Shown piece after piece: positions 31,592 to 41,123 of a DNA stretch of 64,000 nucleotides. Position 1 is the first letter of the stretch. Every line of letters starts with the position of its first letter. The notes under the pieces are model-generated. The model saw only the letters and a list, made by a program, of their open reading frames with translations, was not told the DNA's origin and made no database searches. Source of the stretch: Oceanobacillus polygoni (GTDB lineage: Bacteria; Bacillota; Bacilli; Bacillales; Amphibacillaceae). Location of the stretch: contig NZ_PIJY01000027.1 in assembly GCF_008304605.1 (NCBI RefSeq), positions 1 through 64,000 of the forward strand, in the 5' to 3' direction. The position numbers were made by a program, and so were the translations under genes.

Positions 31592-33068
31592 TATCGGTAT
31601 TACTGTATCGAGCTTTTAATGTGTTTTTATCCACTTTTCCAACAGCCGTTTTCGGCAACTCACTTACAAAGAAAAACCGCTTCGGAACTTTATACCGCGT
31701 TAATTGTTGCTTACAATAGTCTTCCAATTCCTCTGCAGTTAATACCATCTTCGTTACGACAAATGCCGCAACAGCTTCTCCCCATTTTTCATCTGGCAAT
31801 CCAATTACTGCTGCCTCATCGATAGCAGGATGAGCCTCGAGCCAATGCTCTATTTCTAATGGATAAACATTTTCTCCACCTGTAATTATCATGTCTTTTT
31901 TTCTCCCAACAATATAAACATAGCCATCTGCATCCTGCCTTGCAAGATCGCCAGTTCGGACCCAACCATCTACCAACGTTGCATTTGTTTCTTCAGGTCT
32001 ATTCCAATAATACAAAAAGGCATGATTTCCGCGAACGTATAACTCTCCCACTTCATCTACAGGTGCGATGGCTCCCTCACCTATCATAATTTTGATATCA
32101 TTAAAAAGCATTGGCTTACCTACAGACCCTAATCGATGCATTGTTTCATTTGGATCGATGTAAAAATTATTCGGACCCGCCTCTGTCAATCCATAGCCTT
32201 CTTTAAAAGCAATACCTTTTTTTGAAAATGCCTCGTAAACTTTATATGGACACGGCGCACCACCAGAAACAAACACATTCATATCAGGAAAAGTTGCTGT
32301 TTTAAATGCTTCTGTACCAATAAGCATGTGATACATCGTTGGAACAAATAAAACGATGGTACATTTATACTCTAGTAAATCCGCTACGACACTGTTCGCA
32401 TCAAACTCAGCTGTCAGAACTACTTTTCCACCTATTAATAATAATGGTAAGGATAATACATTGAGACCACCGGTATGAAACATTGGTAAACAGGTAAGGG
32501 TTGTATCCTCCTTATTCAATCCCCAGCTGACAATTGTATTAAAAGCATTCCATAAAATCGATTTATGGGATAAAACAACCCCCTTTGGACGCCCGGTAGT
32601 TCCACCAGTATAGATCATGGCTAGTGGATCTTCCTCATGCAAACTTTCATCAAAGCTAGCTTTTTGATCGTATAACTCGTCGATATAATTATTCGTATCA
32701 ATAGCAATATACGTTGCATTCGTTTCAACACCATCTAGATTCGGCTTGAATTTTCGATTCACACCAATAAGCTGTGGATCACAATCATTTAAACAATAAT
32801 ACAATTCAGCTTTTGCAAGTCGCCAATTTAACGGGACGAAGATCGCACCAATTTTCATAGAAGCAAAGAAAAAATCAAAATAACTAATATGATTCGGAGC
32901 TAGAATGGCAACTCGGTCACCTTTTCGTACTCCCTTCGTATAGAAGATACTTGCGACCTTTATTACACGCTCATGTAGCTCTTCGTATGTCCATGATTCC
33001 TTTGTTTCTGAATCAATAATCGCAATTTCCTTCGGTGTTAATTGCACACGGCTCTCAAACCAATTCAT
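31578..33068 (-). CDS. acyl-CoA synthetase (AMP-dependent ligase), first of two in the cluster
   Basis: The 496-residue ANL-superfamily enzyme activates a carboxylic acid as acyl-AMP, then the CoA thioester. Motifs are A3 MIYTGGTTGRPKGVVLSH, A5 YGLTEAG, A8 GWVRTGDLARQDADGYVYIVGRKKDMIITGGENVYPLEIE, and the C-terminal PKTAVGKVDK lysine. The ATG at 33068 is chosen; a GTG at 33089 is possible. It is the last gene of the accessory cluster and lies about 560 nt downstream of the SDR gene, behind a terminator and a palindromic repeat, so it may have its own promoter. The substrate is unknown. Confidence 0.88.
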   Translation of the reverse strand: MNWFESRVQLTPKEIAIIDSETKESWTYEELHERVIKVASIFYTKGVRKGDRVAILAPNHISYFDFFFASMKIGAIFVPLNWRLAKAELYYCLNDCDPQLIGVNRKFKPNLDGVETNATYIAIDTNNYIDELYDQKASFDESLHEEDPLAMIYTGGTTGRPKGVVLSHKSILWNAFNTIVSWGLNKEDTTLTCLPMFHTGGLNVLSLPLLLIGGKVVLTAEFDANSVVADLLEYKCTIVLFVPTMYHMLIGTEAFKTATFPDMNVFVSGGAPCPYKVYEAFSKKGIAFKEGYGLTEAGPNNFYIDPNETMHRLGSVGKPMLFNDIKIMIGEGAIAPVDEVGELYVRGNHAFLYYWNRPEETNATLVDGWVRTGDLARQDADGYVYIVGRKKDMIITGGENVYPLEIEHWLEAHPAIDEAAVIGLPDEKWGEAVAAFVVTKMVLTAEELEDYCKQQLTRYKVPKRFFFVSELPKTAVGKVDKNTLKARYSNTDSTIS

Positions 33069-33361
33069 ATCATATAGCACCCTCGCCACCCCTTGCCCAA
33101 CTAAGTAATTACGTTCAGTATAAATCGAACTAGTTACAAGGTAGTTACAGCGGGTTCTCTAATAATGTGTTTGTAAAAACGCTCTGACTTTCTTAGAGTT
33201 ACTTGGACAATGTATTTCGGAAAAGATTCCTAGTATTGTAGAGAAAATATAAAGTGCGAACTAATGTAAAATGATGGATTGTGTGTGAACTCGCAACGGA
33301 ACACACTACTTATTGGCTATTGCTAACATCGTTTATCGAAACATAATTGCTGCTCTAACCA
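33069..33361. other. intergenic region upstream of the acyl-CoA ligase gene
   Basis: No gene is seen. This stretch must hold the ligase gene's own promoter if the hairpin at 33605-33654 terminates upstream transcription; no convincing -35/-10 pair was fixed. Confidence 0.35.
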
Positions 33362-33490
33362 GTCCGGGTGAGCGAAGGGCGGTGACTCCTGCGGGAACAG
33401 CACGTTTCTGAAGACTCACCGGAAGCGGTTTTCTTCCGGAGAGGCTGAGGACGTGCCCGCGGAAAGCATCCGCCCGGAGCGAACCCGGAC
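33362..33490. repeat. long imperfect palindromic intergenic repeat
   Basis: This G+C-rich element is bounded by GTCCGGGT and ACCCGGAC. Inner stems include GGGCGG/CCGCCC, a GCGGG...CACGT arm facing ACGTGCCCGC, and a central hairpin CCGGAAG/CTTCCGG. The words ACTCCTGCGGGAACAGCACG and GCCCGCGGAAAGC belong to a repeat family I recognise as widespread in intergenic DNA of Bacillaceae. Function is unknown. Confidence 0.75.
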
Positions 33491-33604
33491 GGCGATAGTT
33501 GCTCATACCACAGCAGTTAGTTTACAGTTTCCTTCAACTACAATTACAAAGACATTAACGATAAGGCATCGGTATGTCCAATTCGTTGAGAATAGCATAC
33601 CCAA

Positions 33605-33654
33605 ACAAAAACAGGTGATTCACAAGTCTACAAGACTGTAAATCACCTGTTTTC
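33605..33654 (-). terminator. terminator after the SDR gene
   Basis: A 13-bp stem, AAAACAGGTGATT/AATCACCTGTTTT, is followed by TGTTTG on the minus strand, immediately beyond the SDR stop codon. Confidence 0.85.
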
Positions 33655-33656
33655 AA

Positions 33657-34400
33657 TTACATCATAATTCCGCCATCGACATGTAATGCATGTCCATTTA
33701 CGTAATCCGATTCGTCTGATGCGAGGAACAGATACGCGTTGGCAATGTCTCTTGGTCTTCCGAGGCGCTGTTGTGGTATTTGGGCTTTCATTTGCTCAAT
33801 CACTTTATCTGGTACTTCCTCAACCATGCTCGTCTCGGTAAAGCCAGGAACGACTGCGTTTACGTTAATCCCTTTACGCCCAAGCTCCTTTGCCCAAGTC
33901 TTCGTCATTCCTATTATCCCAGCCTTAGCTGCAGCATAATTCGTTTGTCCAACATTGCCATATGCTCCGGATACCGAGGATGTACTAATAATTTTTCCTT
34001 TTCCTTGCTCAATCAACGCTGGAAGAACTGCCTTCGTACAGTTAAAAACACCAGTTAAATTTACATCAATTACTTGCTGGAACTGATCTGCTGACATTTT
34101 GGATAGCATCGCATCTCTCGTTATCCCAGCATTGTTAATTAAAATATCAATTCTGCCAAATTCACTTTTGGCACGATCAGCCATTGTCTTTGCACTTTCC
34201 CAATCTGATACGTTCACTGGAATAAACTTAGATTCGACCCCTTCAGCAGCAAGCTCTTGCTCCCGTTTCTCACCAACTTTATGGTCAAAATCTGCAAGTA
34301 CAACCTTTGCTCCTTCTCTAGCGAATACTCGGACAGCCTCCAGTCCAATCCCATTTGCTGCCCCTGTTATAATCGCAACCTTCCCCTCGAGTCTCCCCAT
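33657..34400 (-). CDS. SDR-family 3-oxoacyl reductase / 3-hydroxyacyl-CoA dehydrogenase (FabG-like)
   Basis: The 247-residue Rossmann-fold enzyme has the cofactor loop TGAANGIG, the NNAG motif, and the Ser...Tyr-x-x-x-Lys site (STSSVSGAYGNVGQTNYAAAK), and ends VNGHALHVDGG. It closely resembles FabG/PhaB. ADF after beta-2 (VVLADFD) suggests NAD(H) preference, which fits a catabolic dehydrogenase. It begins directly after the hydrolase gene stop and is probably part of the same transcript. Confidence 0.9.
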   Translation of the reverse strand: MGRLEGKVAIITGAANGIGLEAVRVFAREGAKVVLADFDHKVGEKREQELAAEGVESKFIPVNVSDWESAKTMADRAKSEFGRIDILINNAGITRDAMLSKMSADQFQQVIDVNLTGVFNCTKAVLPALIEQGKGKIISTSSVSGAYGNVGQTNYAAAKAGIIGMTKTWAKELGRKGINVNAVVPGFTETSMVEEVPDKVIEQMKAQIPQQRLGRPRDIANAYLFLASDESDYVNGHALHVDGGIMM

Positions 34401-35318
34401 CTATAAAACTCCTTTATTTGTAGTCGATCTAGAAAAGAAGCCTTCCATTGCTTCTAAAAGCTGCTCAAGATCATCTATTTGCGGGGAATGTCCACAATTT
34501 TTTAACTCCTTATGAACCGCTTTCCCACCAAAATCTGCAATTAATTCATCTGTCATATCCTTTGTGACAACCATATCTGTTTCACCCCATGCAATCATGA
34601 CAGGTATATCAATATCCTTCACTTGATTCGTTCCTGCAACAAGTCCGTTATGAACATCACTCACATTAAATATACTAAGTGCTTGATAACATTCTGCCAG
34701 ATTCCGTTGCGTCGTCATATCCTCCAAGTACTTTTGATAGCGCTCTGGGTCAGGCTTGTTATTGACATAGATAACCATATCCCACATTTGCTTAAGAAAA
34801 TCATAATTCAACGTATCATACGCTGTTTGTACGATTTTCGCCTTATCATCGTCTCGAACCTCTTCCAAGGTGCGCAGACGATTTGTTGTGTCTGGAAGTC
34901 CATCTTCTCCAATTGGATAGTAAGCATAACCCCTAGATGAACCCGAGGCTAGTAAGAATAGTCGATCACAATAGCCTGGATAGTCTGCACAGAATTGCTG
35001 ACAAACCGTTCCACCAAGAGACCAGCCAGCTAGTGCAAAACCCTTCAATTCTAATTCATCTACAAACAGCTTCAAGTCATCCGAAAAATCTTTAATTTCG
35101 GTTATTGGTTGATGATAACTGGACTTTCCAAATCCTCGTAAATCAATTGCATACACCTTGTAATTGGACGCTAGATTTTCGATAACTACATCCCAATGGA
35201 CCGACGATGTCATATTCCCATGAACAAGTAAAACAACATCCTCTCCACCAGCTCTTTCCTGGTATGCAATTTCCTCACCGTTTTCTAGTAAAACTTTTTT
35301 CACTTCAATCGTTGACAT
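34401..35318 (-). CDS. alpha/beta hydrolase
   Basis: The 305-residue hydrolase has the oxyanion region LLVHGNMTSSVHWD, nucleophile elbow GWSLGG, an Asp in GETDMVVTK, and the catalytic His in CGHSPQIDD. A lid insertion lies at about residues 130-210. The ATG at 35318 follows GAGGTG; a longer frame overlapping the upstream gene is rejected. Its place among acyl-CoA genes suggests hydrolysis of a C-C, ester or thioester bond of the same substrate. The exact reaction cannot be inferred. Confidence 0.82.
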   Translation of the reverse strand: MSTIEVKKVLLENGEEIAYQERAGGEDVVLLVHGNMTSSVHWDVVIENLASNYKVYAIDLRGFGKSSYHQPITEIKDFSDDLKLFVDELELKGFALAGWSLGGTVCQQFCADYPGYCDRLFLLASGSSRGYAYYPIGEDGLPDTTNRLRTLEEVRDDDKAKIVQTAYDTLNYDFLKQMWDMVIYVNNKPDPERYQKYLEDMTTQRNLAECYQALSIFNVSDVHNGLVAGTNQVKDIDIPVMIAWGETDMVVTKDMTDELIADFGGKAVHKELKNCGHSPQIDDLEQLLEAMEGFFSRSTTNKGVL

Positions 35319-35329
35319 TTTACTCACCT

Positions 35330-36337
35330 CTATTTTCCCCAATTTATAATGGTTGCACCCCATGCATAGCCAATACCCGCAGACACAAAGACAACAATAG
35401 ATCCATCCTTCAACTTGCCCTGTCGTTCAGCAAGCTCTAACGAAATGATTTGATCCATCTGACCAATGTGTCCATAATTCTCCAAATAGATCGATTTGTC
35501 CAGTGGAACTCCAAGCTGATCTAAGACATATGTATGTGCAGATCGCTTCATATGAAGCATCGCAACATAGTCAATGTCTTCTTTACGATAGCCACTTTTA
35601 CACAATGCCTTCTCGATACAAGCGATAAAATTAACCATTGATTTTTCTTCTAATCGTTGCTTCATACCAAGCGGGTCTGGCACATCAAATTGATAAAGAC
35701 CCGCTTCTAACGCTTCTTTTGTCATTGGGTTCTTCGTTCCACCAGCTGTAACAAGTACATCCTCGGAAAATGCCCCATCTGTCATCAAGTGTGTCTCGAG
35801 CAGTTGATTTTCCGCACTGTCTTTTTGCAAGATAATTGCTCCACCGCCAGCACCTAGATTAAACATAAATTTTGTGTTGGGATTCTCATAGTTTATCAGA
35901 TCACCATTTCGATAACCTCCAGCAAGCAGTACGGTTTGAATGCTATCATCTGCTATCATCATATCTTTCGCAACCTTTAATCCCATTACTGTCGTTCCAC
36001 ATCGTAATGCCGTGTCAAAAGCCCATGCATTCACCGCACCAATCTCATGCTGCAATTTAATTCCAGCTGTCCAAACCGGGTATTCCTTATATTCTTCTCC
36101 AATATAGATGACAAGATCGATCTCCCTTGGGTCGATTCCTGCTTTTCCGATTGCAGTCTTTGCAGCACAAATTCCCATTTCGACGGTATGATCTGCAACA
36201 CCTGGAATCGGCTTTTCCTTGATCCCCATTTTATCTTCGACAATCTCCAGTGGAAGTCCTGCTCGCGCGGCGATTTCGTTTGATGTTATTCTTTTTTCTG
36301 GAATATAGACACCCGTACTTAAAATCCCTATCTGCAT
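35330..36337 (-). CDS. KAS III-like thiolase-fold enzyme (paralog 1), Cys-His-His active site
   Basis: The 335-residue protein has the 3-oxoacyl-ACP synthase III fold. The nucleophile is Cys113 in ALRCGTT and the first histidine is in AMLHMKRSAH. At the position where FabH has Asn (GNTSAAS) this protein reads NYGHIGQMD, so Asn is replaced by His. The ATG follows AAGGAGGG, 1 nt after the livM-like stop. It is not a housekeeping FabH: it sits in a transporter/catabolic operon with a second paralog of identical length. Confidence 0.82.
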   Translation of the reverse strand: MQIGILSTGVYIPEKRITSNEIAARAGLPLEIVEDKMGIKEKPIPGVADHTVEMGICAAKTAIGKAGIDPREIDLVIYIGEEYKEYPVWTAGIKLQHEIGAVNAWAFDTALRCGTTVMGLKVAKDMMIADDSIQTVLLAGGYRNGDLINYENPNTKFMFNLGAGGGAIILQKDSAENQLLETHLMTDGAFSEDVLVTAGGTKNPMTKEALEAGLYQFDVPDPLGMKQRLEEKSMVNFIACIEKALCKSGYRKEDIDYVAMLHMKRSAHTYVLDQLGVPLDKSIYLENYGHIGQMDQIISLELAERQGKLKDGSIVVFVSAGIGYAWGATIINWGK

Positions 36338-36338
36338 T

Positions 36339-37355
36339 TCACGAAGCCCTCCTTCCCTTTTTTTCATTCGCTTTTCGGTTATCACGTAGACCTCTTAATG
36401 GACGATTTGTAAACTTTGATTGAATCGTTCCAACGATACCGAGCGGAAAGAAAATTACAACTAAAATATAGATGGTTCCATAAAGGATGATCCAACGCTC
36501 GAATATCCAATGTACATCCGCTAAACCAGATAACCAATGATGCGCAAACTCCACCAATCCAGCACCTAATATTGGACCGACTAGCGTTCCAACGCCGCCA
36601 ATAATTGTCATCAAAAGAACATCAATCGTGAGGTCTGTCGCAAACACACCTGTATTTACAAAACGAAGCGAAAGTGCATACAAAACGCCAGCAAAGCTAG
36701 CTACTACCCCAGCTACGACACTCGCAATAACCTTATAATGAACAACCTTGTACCCTAAAGACTCCGTACGGTTTTCATTCTCTCGAATAGACATTAGCAC
36801 TCTTCCAAACGGTGATTTTGTAAAGCGTCTAAGCCCAAAGAAGATAAGAACTAAAGATACTAAGCAGAGCATATACATATTCTGTGAATCACGGAATATT
36901 TCTGGAAGCCTAAACGTAAATCCATCATTTCCTCCTGTTAAAGATCGCCATTTTTCAGCTGCAACTAAAAACAAGCCAGCAAGTGCCAATGTGAGCATCG
37001 CATAAAAATGTTTCTTTAGCCGTAACGTTAAAACACCGACAATGAAACTGACAATTGATGCGAGAATCACTGCGATAACGACGCCTAATAGAAAAGATCC
37101 AATGGTTGAATCCAGCCGACTCATTACAATTGCCGTCGAATATGCGCCAATACCAAAGAACATCACATGACCAAAGGAAATAATTCCTGTAAATCCAAGT
37201 AAAATATCATAACTCATTGCAAAAATAGCAAAGATAAATATCTGGATGAAGATAAATTGCATGCTTCTCCCTGTAACAATAAATGGCACAAGTAACAATA
37301 ATAAACTAGCGGCTAAATAGATCCAGGTACTTTTGTCTACATGACGTAAATTCAT
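36339..37355 (-). CDS. branched-chain amino acid-type ABC transporter permease (LivM family)
   Basis: The 338-residue membrane protein has about ten hydrophobic segments, the family motif GFTGIISFGHVMFFGIGAYS, and the cytoplasmic EAA-like loop (SPFGRVLMSIRENENRTESLGY). It forms the membrane channel with the LivH-like protein encoded upstream. The genomic setting suggests the substrate is a carboxylate degraded by neighbouring enzymes rather than an amino acid. Confidence 0.92.
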   Translation of the reverse strand: MNLRHVDKSTWIYLAASLLLLLVPFIVTGRSMQFIFIQIFIFAIFAMSYDILLGFTGIISFGHVMFFGIGAYSTAIVMSRLDSTIGSFLLGVVIAVILASIVSFIVGVLTLRLKKHFYAMLTLALAGLFLVAAEKWRSLTGGNDGFTFRLPEIFRDSQNMYMLCLVSLVLIFFGLRRFTKSPFGRVLMSIRENENRTESLGYKVVHYKVIASVVAGVVASFAGVLYALSLRFVNTGVFATDLTIDVLLMTIIGGVGTLVGPILGAGLVEFAHHWLSGLADVHWIFERWIILYGTIYILVVIFFPLGIVGTIQSKFTNRPLRGLRDNRKANEKKGRRAS

Positions 37356-37362
37356 GAGTCCA

Positions 37363-38223
37363 TCACTCCTTCACCTGAAACAAACCTTGTGGTCTGAATA
37401 TGAGTACAATTACCATCAATAACATATTCACTGCTAACGAAAGCGCCGGAACATAATAAGCCATAAATGCTTGTGCTAATCCAACTAAAATCGCTGCAAA
37501 TAATGACCCTGAAAAGCTACCCATCCCACCGATGACGACAACAATAAATGCTAAAATTGAAAATTCCAATCCCATTTCTGCGTAAATTACACCCGAATAG
37601 ATAGAATGGAACACACCACTTAATGCAGCTAATCCCGCTCCAACCATAAATACAAGCATAAATACGAGCTTAATATTAATACCAAGTGATTGAACCATTT
37701 CTTTATCCATAACACCCGCACGAACGATTAAACCGATGCGGGACTTCTTTAAAATAATCGTCGCTAGAATGAAGATTAGTAGACCAATTACAATGATAAA
37801 CAGTCGATACTTAATCAGAACGATATCACCAATCATAAAACTTCCCGCTAAATATTCAGGAGGGAAAACAGCCTTTTGATCTGGCCCGAACACTACTTTT
37901 ATCATTTCTTGCAACACCAGCATAAAACCGAGTGTAATCAATATTTGTTGAATATGATTTCCGTATACCGGCCGAACGATCAGTCTTTCCGTTACAAGAC
38001 CAAGAAGTAAACCGATGATAATCCCAGCTATAATCCCTAAAATAAAACTATTGCTCATTTGATAAACCCAAACCCCTGTATAAGCACCCCAAATAAACAA
38101 GCCACCATGAGCAAAGTTCAACACGCTCATTAATCCAAATATAAGTGTTAACCCGGCTGCAAGGAGGAATATTAGCATGCCCGTCGCAAGCCCATTGATG
38201 ACTAAGCTTATAATTAAATCCAC
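37363..38223 (-). CDS. branched-chain amino acid-type ABC transporter permease (LivH family)
   Basis: The 286-residue membrane protein carries ATGMLIFLLAAGLTLIFGLMSVLNFAHGGLFIWGAY, the LivH signature, and ends VLIFRPQGLF. It is 7 nt upstream of the LivM-type gene and 11 nt downstream of the second ATPase gene, all on one transcript. Confidence 0.92.
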   Translation of the reverse strand: MDLIISLVINGLATGMLIFLLAAGLTLIFGLMSVLNFAHGGLFIWGAYTGVWVYQMSNSFILGIIAGIIIGLLLGLVTERLIVRPVYGNHIQQILITLGFMLVLQEMIKVVFGPDQKAVFPPEYLAGSFMIGDIVLIKYRLFIIVIGLLIFILATIILKKSRIGLIVRAGVMDKEMVQSLGINIKLVFMLVFMVGAGLAALSGVFHSIYSGVIYAEMGLEFSILAFIVVVIGGMGSFSGSLFAAILVGLAQAFMAYYVPALSLAVNMLLMVIVLIFRPQGLFQVKE

Positions 38224-38234
38224 TCCAATCCCTC

Positions 38235-38942
38235 CTATGAAATACCTAGGTATTTTTTCATTGTTATCTTATCTTCTTTCAATTCATCCATTTTTCCATG
38301 ATGAACGGTAACCCCGTCATCAATAATGTAAAAACGATTGCCGATTTTACTTGCCATCATAAAGTTTTGTTCCACCAATACAATCGTCGTTTGCTCTTTC
38401 ATTTGTTGAATTGACTCTGTCACCTTATCAACAATAATTGGGGCAAGCCCCTTACTCGGTTCATCGATCAGTAACAGGTCATTTTTATTGACATAAGCCC
38501 TGGCAATAGCAAGCATTTGTTTTTGCCCACCACTTAATTGGCCGCCTTCTTTCTTCCAATACTTCTTTAAGTCTGGAAAGAGTTCAAGTACCCATTCCAT
38601 ACGCTTCATCGTTTCTTCATCTTCTTTTTTCATTGCCACGCGCATATTTTCCCCTACCGTTAGTCCATTAAAAATCCCTTGATCTTCCGGTACATAACCA
38701 ATTCCTTTGTTTGCGATTTGATGGGTAGTTCGATTTGCAATCGCTTCACCTTTAAAACTTACTGTCCCTTTCGACACTTGATTCAATCCCATAATGGTAC
38801 GTAATGTTGTTGTTTTCCCAGCACCATTTCTTCCAAGTAAAACGGTGACCTCACCCTTTGGAACTTCAAACGAAATATCATGTAAAATATGATAGTGCTG
38901 AATAAATGCTTCCACTTGTTTTAGTACAAGTAAGCCTTCCAT
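38235..38942 (-). CDS. branched-chain amino acid-type ABC transporter ATPase (LivF family)
   Basis: The 235-residue ATPase has Walker A GRNGAGKTT, GIGYVPEDQGIF, signature LSGGQKQMLAIARA and Walker B LLLIDEPSKGLAP, typical of LivF. Its ATG overlaps the stop codon of the LivG-type gene by one base (TAATG). Confidence 0.93.
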   Translation of the reverse strand: MEGLLVLKQVEAFIQHYHILHDISFEVPKGEVTVLLGRNGAGKTTTLRTIMGLNQVSKGTVSFKGEAIANRTTHQIANKGIGYVPEDQGIFNGLTVGENMRVAMKKEDEETMKRMEWVLELFPDLKKYWKKEGGQLSGGQKQMLAIARAYVNKNDLLLIDEPSKGLAPIIVDKVTESIQQMKEQTTIVLVEQNFMMASKIGNRFYIIDDGVTVHHGKMDELKEDKITMKKYLGIS

Positions 38943-39694
38943 TACACACCACCTCCTAAATAGGCGGATTGAACGGTTTCATTCTCCACAATTTCATGTG
39001 GTGAACCTTTTGCAATTAATTCCCCATGAAATAAAACGAGTACCTCATCTGATAATCCCATAATCATATCCATTTTGTGCTCAATGAGGACGATTGTCCG
39101 ATTCCCTTGTTGTTTAATTTTTTTAATGACATCAATGATTGCTGGAACTTCCTCTAAAGACATCCCTGCTGTTGGCTCATCTAGGAGTAGAATCTCTGTC
39201 TCCAAAGCTAATAACATGGCAATCTCCAGCTTGCGTTTTTCTCCATGTGCCAAATTTACGGCAATCGACTTTGCTTTTTCCTTCAAAAAAACTACTTCCA
39301 GCAACTCATATGCCTTCTCTTCAAATTGCTTATAATGTAAATAATGAGAAAGCATCCGGTATCGAACCTTCGCTTGAGATTGAACAGCCAAGCGAACGTT
39401 TTCTAAAACGGTTAGTTTCGGAAAAACATTCGTAATCTGAAACGATCTCCCAATCCCCATACGCGTGCGTTCGGTTGTAGTAAGCTTCGTTATGTCTTGA
39501 TTTTTGAAATAGATGGAACCATTTGTAGGTGGGAGCTGTCCGCTAAGTAGATTAAAGAAAGTGGTTTTACCTGCTCCATTTGGTCCGATAATTGAGGTGA
39601 ACTTTTTCTCTGTAATTTGTACTGAAACACGATCCACAGCTACATGCCCACCGAATGCAATTGACAAATCCTTTGTTTCCAAAATTGCTGTCAA
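38942..39694 (-). CDS. branched-chain amino acid-type ABC transporter ATPase (LivG family)
   Basis: The 250-residue ATPase has Walker A GPNGAGKTT, RTRMGIGRSFQ, a degenerate signature LAHGEKRKLEIAMLLA, Walker B ILLLDEPTAGM and the LivG C-terminal segment GELIAKGSPHEIVEN. The start is TTG at 39694, 4 nt after GGGAGGAAGG; an extended frame to 39796 runs through the intercistronic stem-loop and is rejected. Confidence 0.92.
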   Translation of the reverse strand: MTAILETKDLSIAFGGHVAVDRVSVQITEKKFTSIIGPNGAGKTTFFNLLSGQLPPTNGSIYFKNQDITKLTTTERTRMGIGRSFQITNVFPKLTVLENVRLAVQSQAKVRYRMLSHYLHYKQFEEKAYELLEVVFLKEKAKSIAVNLAHGEKRKLEIAMLLALETEILLLDEPTAGMSLEEVPAIIDVIKKIKQQGNRTIVLIEHKMDMIMGLSDEVLVLFHGELIAKGSPHEIVENETVQSAYLGGGV

Positions 39695-39721
39695 TTTCCT
39701 TCCTCCCTTACTGCATGATGT

Positions 39722-39770
39722 AGAACAAATCCCTTCCAATTTCTTAAGGGGAGTGGAAAGGATTTGTTCT
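39722..39770 (-). other. intercistronic stem-loop downstream of the binding-protein gene
   Basis: AGAACAAATCC pairs with GGATTTGTTCT (11 bp, plus an inner TTCC/GGAA). On the minus (transcribed) strand no T-run follows. A stable hairpin just after a solute-binding-protein gene typically protects its mRNA segment and raises its output relative to the downstream ATPases. Confidence 0.55.
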
Positions 39771-39828
39771 TTTTCTCTATCTAATGCACGAGTCATTTTT
39801 TCTAATGATCAATCTATTTTCTAATCTA

Positions 39829-41034
39829 CTATTCATTCATAATTGGTGGTGCTGTTTCTTCAGGTGTAAGAACTTGCTTTAAAACTGGAACAGGATAATC
39901 AAATTCGTCACTTTCTTCCAATGTCACGGAATACATTTCCTGTAAAGCTTGATGATCTTCTGGACGGAATGTCATCGTTCCTTTTGGTGTTTCAAAGCTC
40001 ATTCCTTCCATTGTTTCAATTAATGTTTCGCTATTCATGTCACCATCCGTTTGTTTAAGCGCTTCCACAATTGCAAGCGCTGAACTCATCCCACCCGCTG
40101 TAAATAAATCTGGTACAGCACCATCATATTGTTTCTGATGCTCTTCCACTAACCAGTCATTAACTTCATTATCTGGTAGTGTATGGTAATACAGTGTAAA
40201 TCCTTCCATCCCAACTAATGGCTTCATGGATGGCAATGTTGCGTTATCCGCAACACCTGTCGTTACTTTTATTCCTTGTTCCGCAACACGCATGTCTACA
40301 ATTTGATTCCATGGCGTATTCGCTCCTGACCAAACAACAAACAGATAATCTGGATCCGCTTCAATGATTTTTTGGATATTTGCTGTGAAATCAGTTGCTG
40401 CTTGATCGGCATATTCCTCATGAACAAGTTCTGCACCTAATCCTTCTGCAGCTTCGATAAATGCTTTTGCTCCATCATGCCCAAAGGAATAATCTGGTGC
40501 AAGGGTTGCTATTTTTACTCCTTCCCCTGCGACTGCCGCTGCGGCAGCGATTGCATCCTGTGAGGAATTTCTTGCCGTACGGAATACATAATCATTATAT
40601 TCCGAGCCTGTAATACTATCTGCGGCAGCTGGCTCAACAACCATGATTTTCTCGTATTCCTCCGCTAATGGTGTGACAGCTAGTGTATCTCCTGAGCTTG
40701 ATGATCCAACAAGAAAGTCCACCTCATCATCTTCAAGTAGCTTCAATGCTTTTTGACGTGCGGTCGTCGGGTCTGTCTCTGTATCTTCAAAAATATACTC
40801 GATCTTCTTGCCTGCAACTTCCATCGTTCCATCTGTAGCATATTCTATTCCTAATTTGAAACCCCTTTCTGTCATGGCTCCATAGGTTTCTAATGCTCCA
40901 GTTGCTGAAATGAGTACACCAATTTTGATAGTATCGCCTGTCTCACTGGAAGCTTCATCACTACTACCACAAGCTGCTAAAATACTAATGACCAACACCG
41001 CTATCAATAAACTACCAAAGCGCCTAACCTTCAT
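39829..41034 (-). CDS. ABC transporter substrate-binding lipoprotein (LivK-like, periplasmic-binding fold type I)
   Basis: The 401-residue lipoprotein has the signal MKVRRFGSLLIAVLVISILAAC (Cys22) and the LivK-type domain beginning TIKIGVLISATGALETYGAMTERGFKLGIEYA. The pocket region VGSSSSGDTLAVTPLAEEYEKIMV is like binders of amides, aromatic or short carboxylates. The ATG at 41034 follows AAAGGGGGC. It is first of the five transporter genes. Confidence 0.9.
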   Translation of the reverse strand: MKVRRFGSLLIAVLVISILAACGSSDEASSETGDTIKIGVLISATGALETYGAMTERGFKLGIEYATDGTMEVAGKKIEYIFEDTETDPTTARQKALKLLEDDEVDFLVGSSSSGDTLAVTPLAEEYEKIMVVEPAAADSITGSEYNDYVFRTARNSSQDAIAAAAAVAGEGVKIATLAPDYSFGHDGAKAFIEAAEGLGAELVHEEYADQAATDFTANIQKIIEADPDYLFVVWSGANTPWNQIVDMRVAEQGIKVTTGVADNATLPSMKPLVGMEGFTLYYHTLPDNEVNDWLVEEHQKQYDGAVPDLFTAGGMSSALAIVEALKQTDGDMNSETLIETMEGMSFETPKGTMTFRPEDHQALQEMYSVTLEESDEFDYPVPVLKQVLTPEETAPPIMNE

Positions 41035-41123
41035 TAAACTTGCCCCCTTTAATGGAATCGTTTTTCTTACAACCATCATAAAGATTTTAAGTTACAAGGA
41101 AGTTACAGTATGGGAATTCCCTC

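Noticed and set aside
39695-39796. Extended LivG start at 39796
   Set aside because: The extension runs through an intercistronic stem-loop; TTG 39694 has a strong ribosome site.
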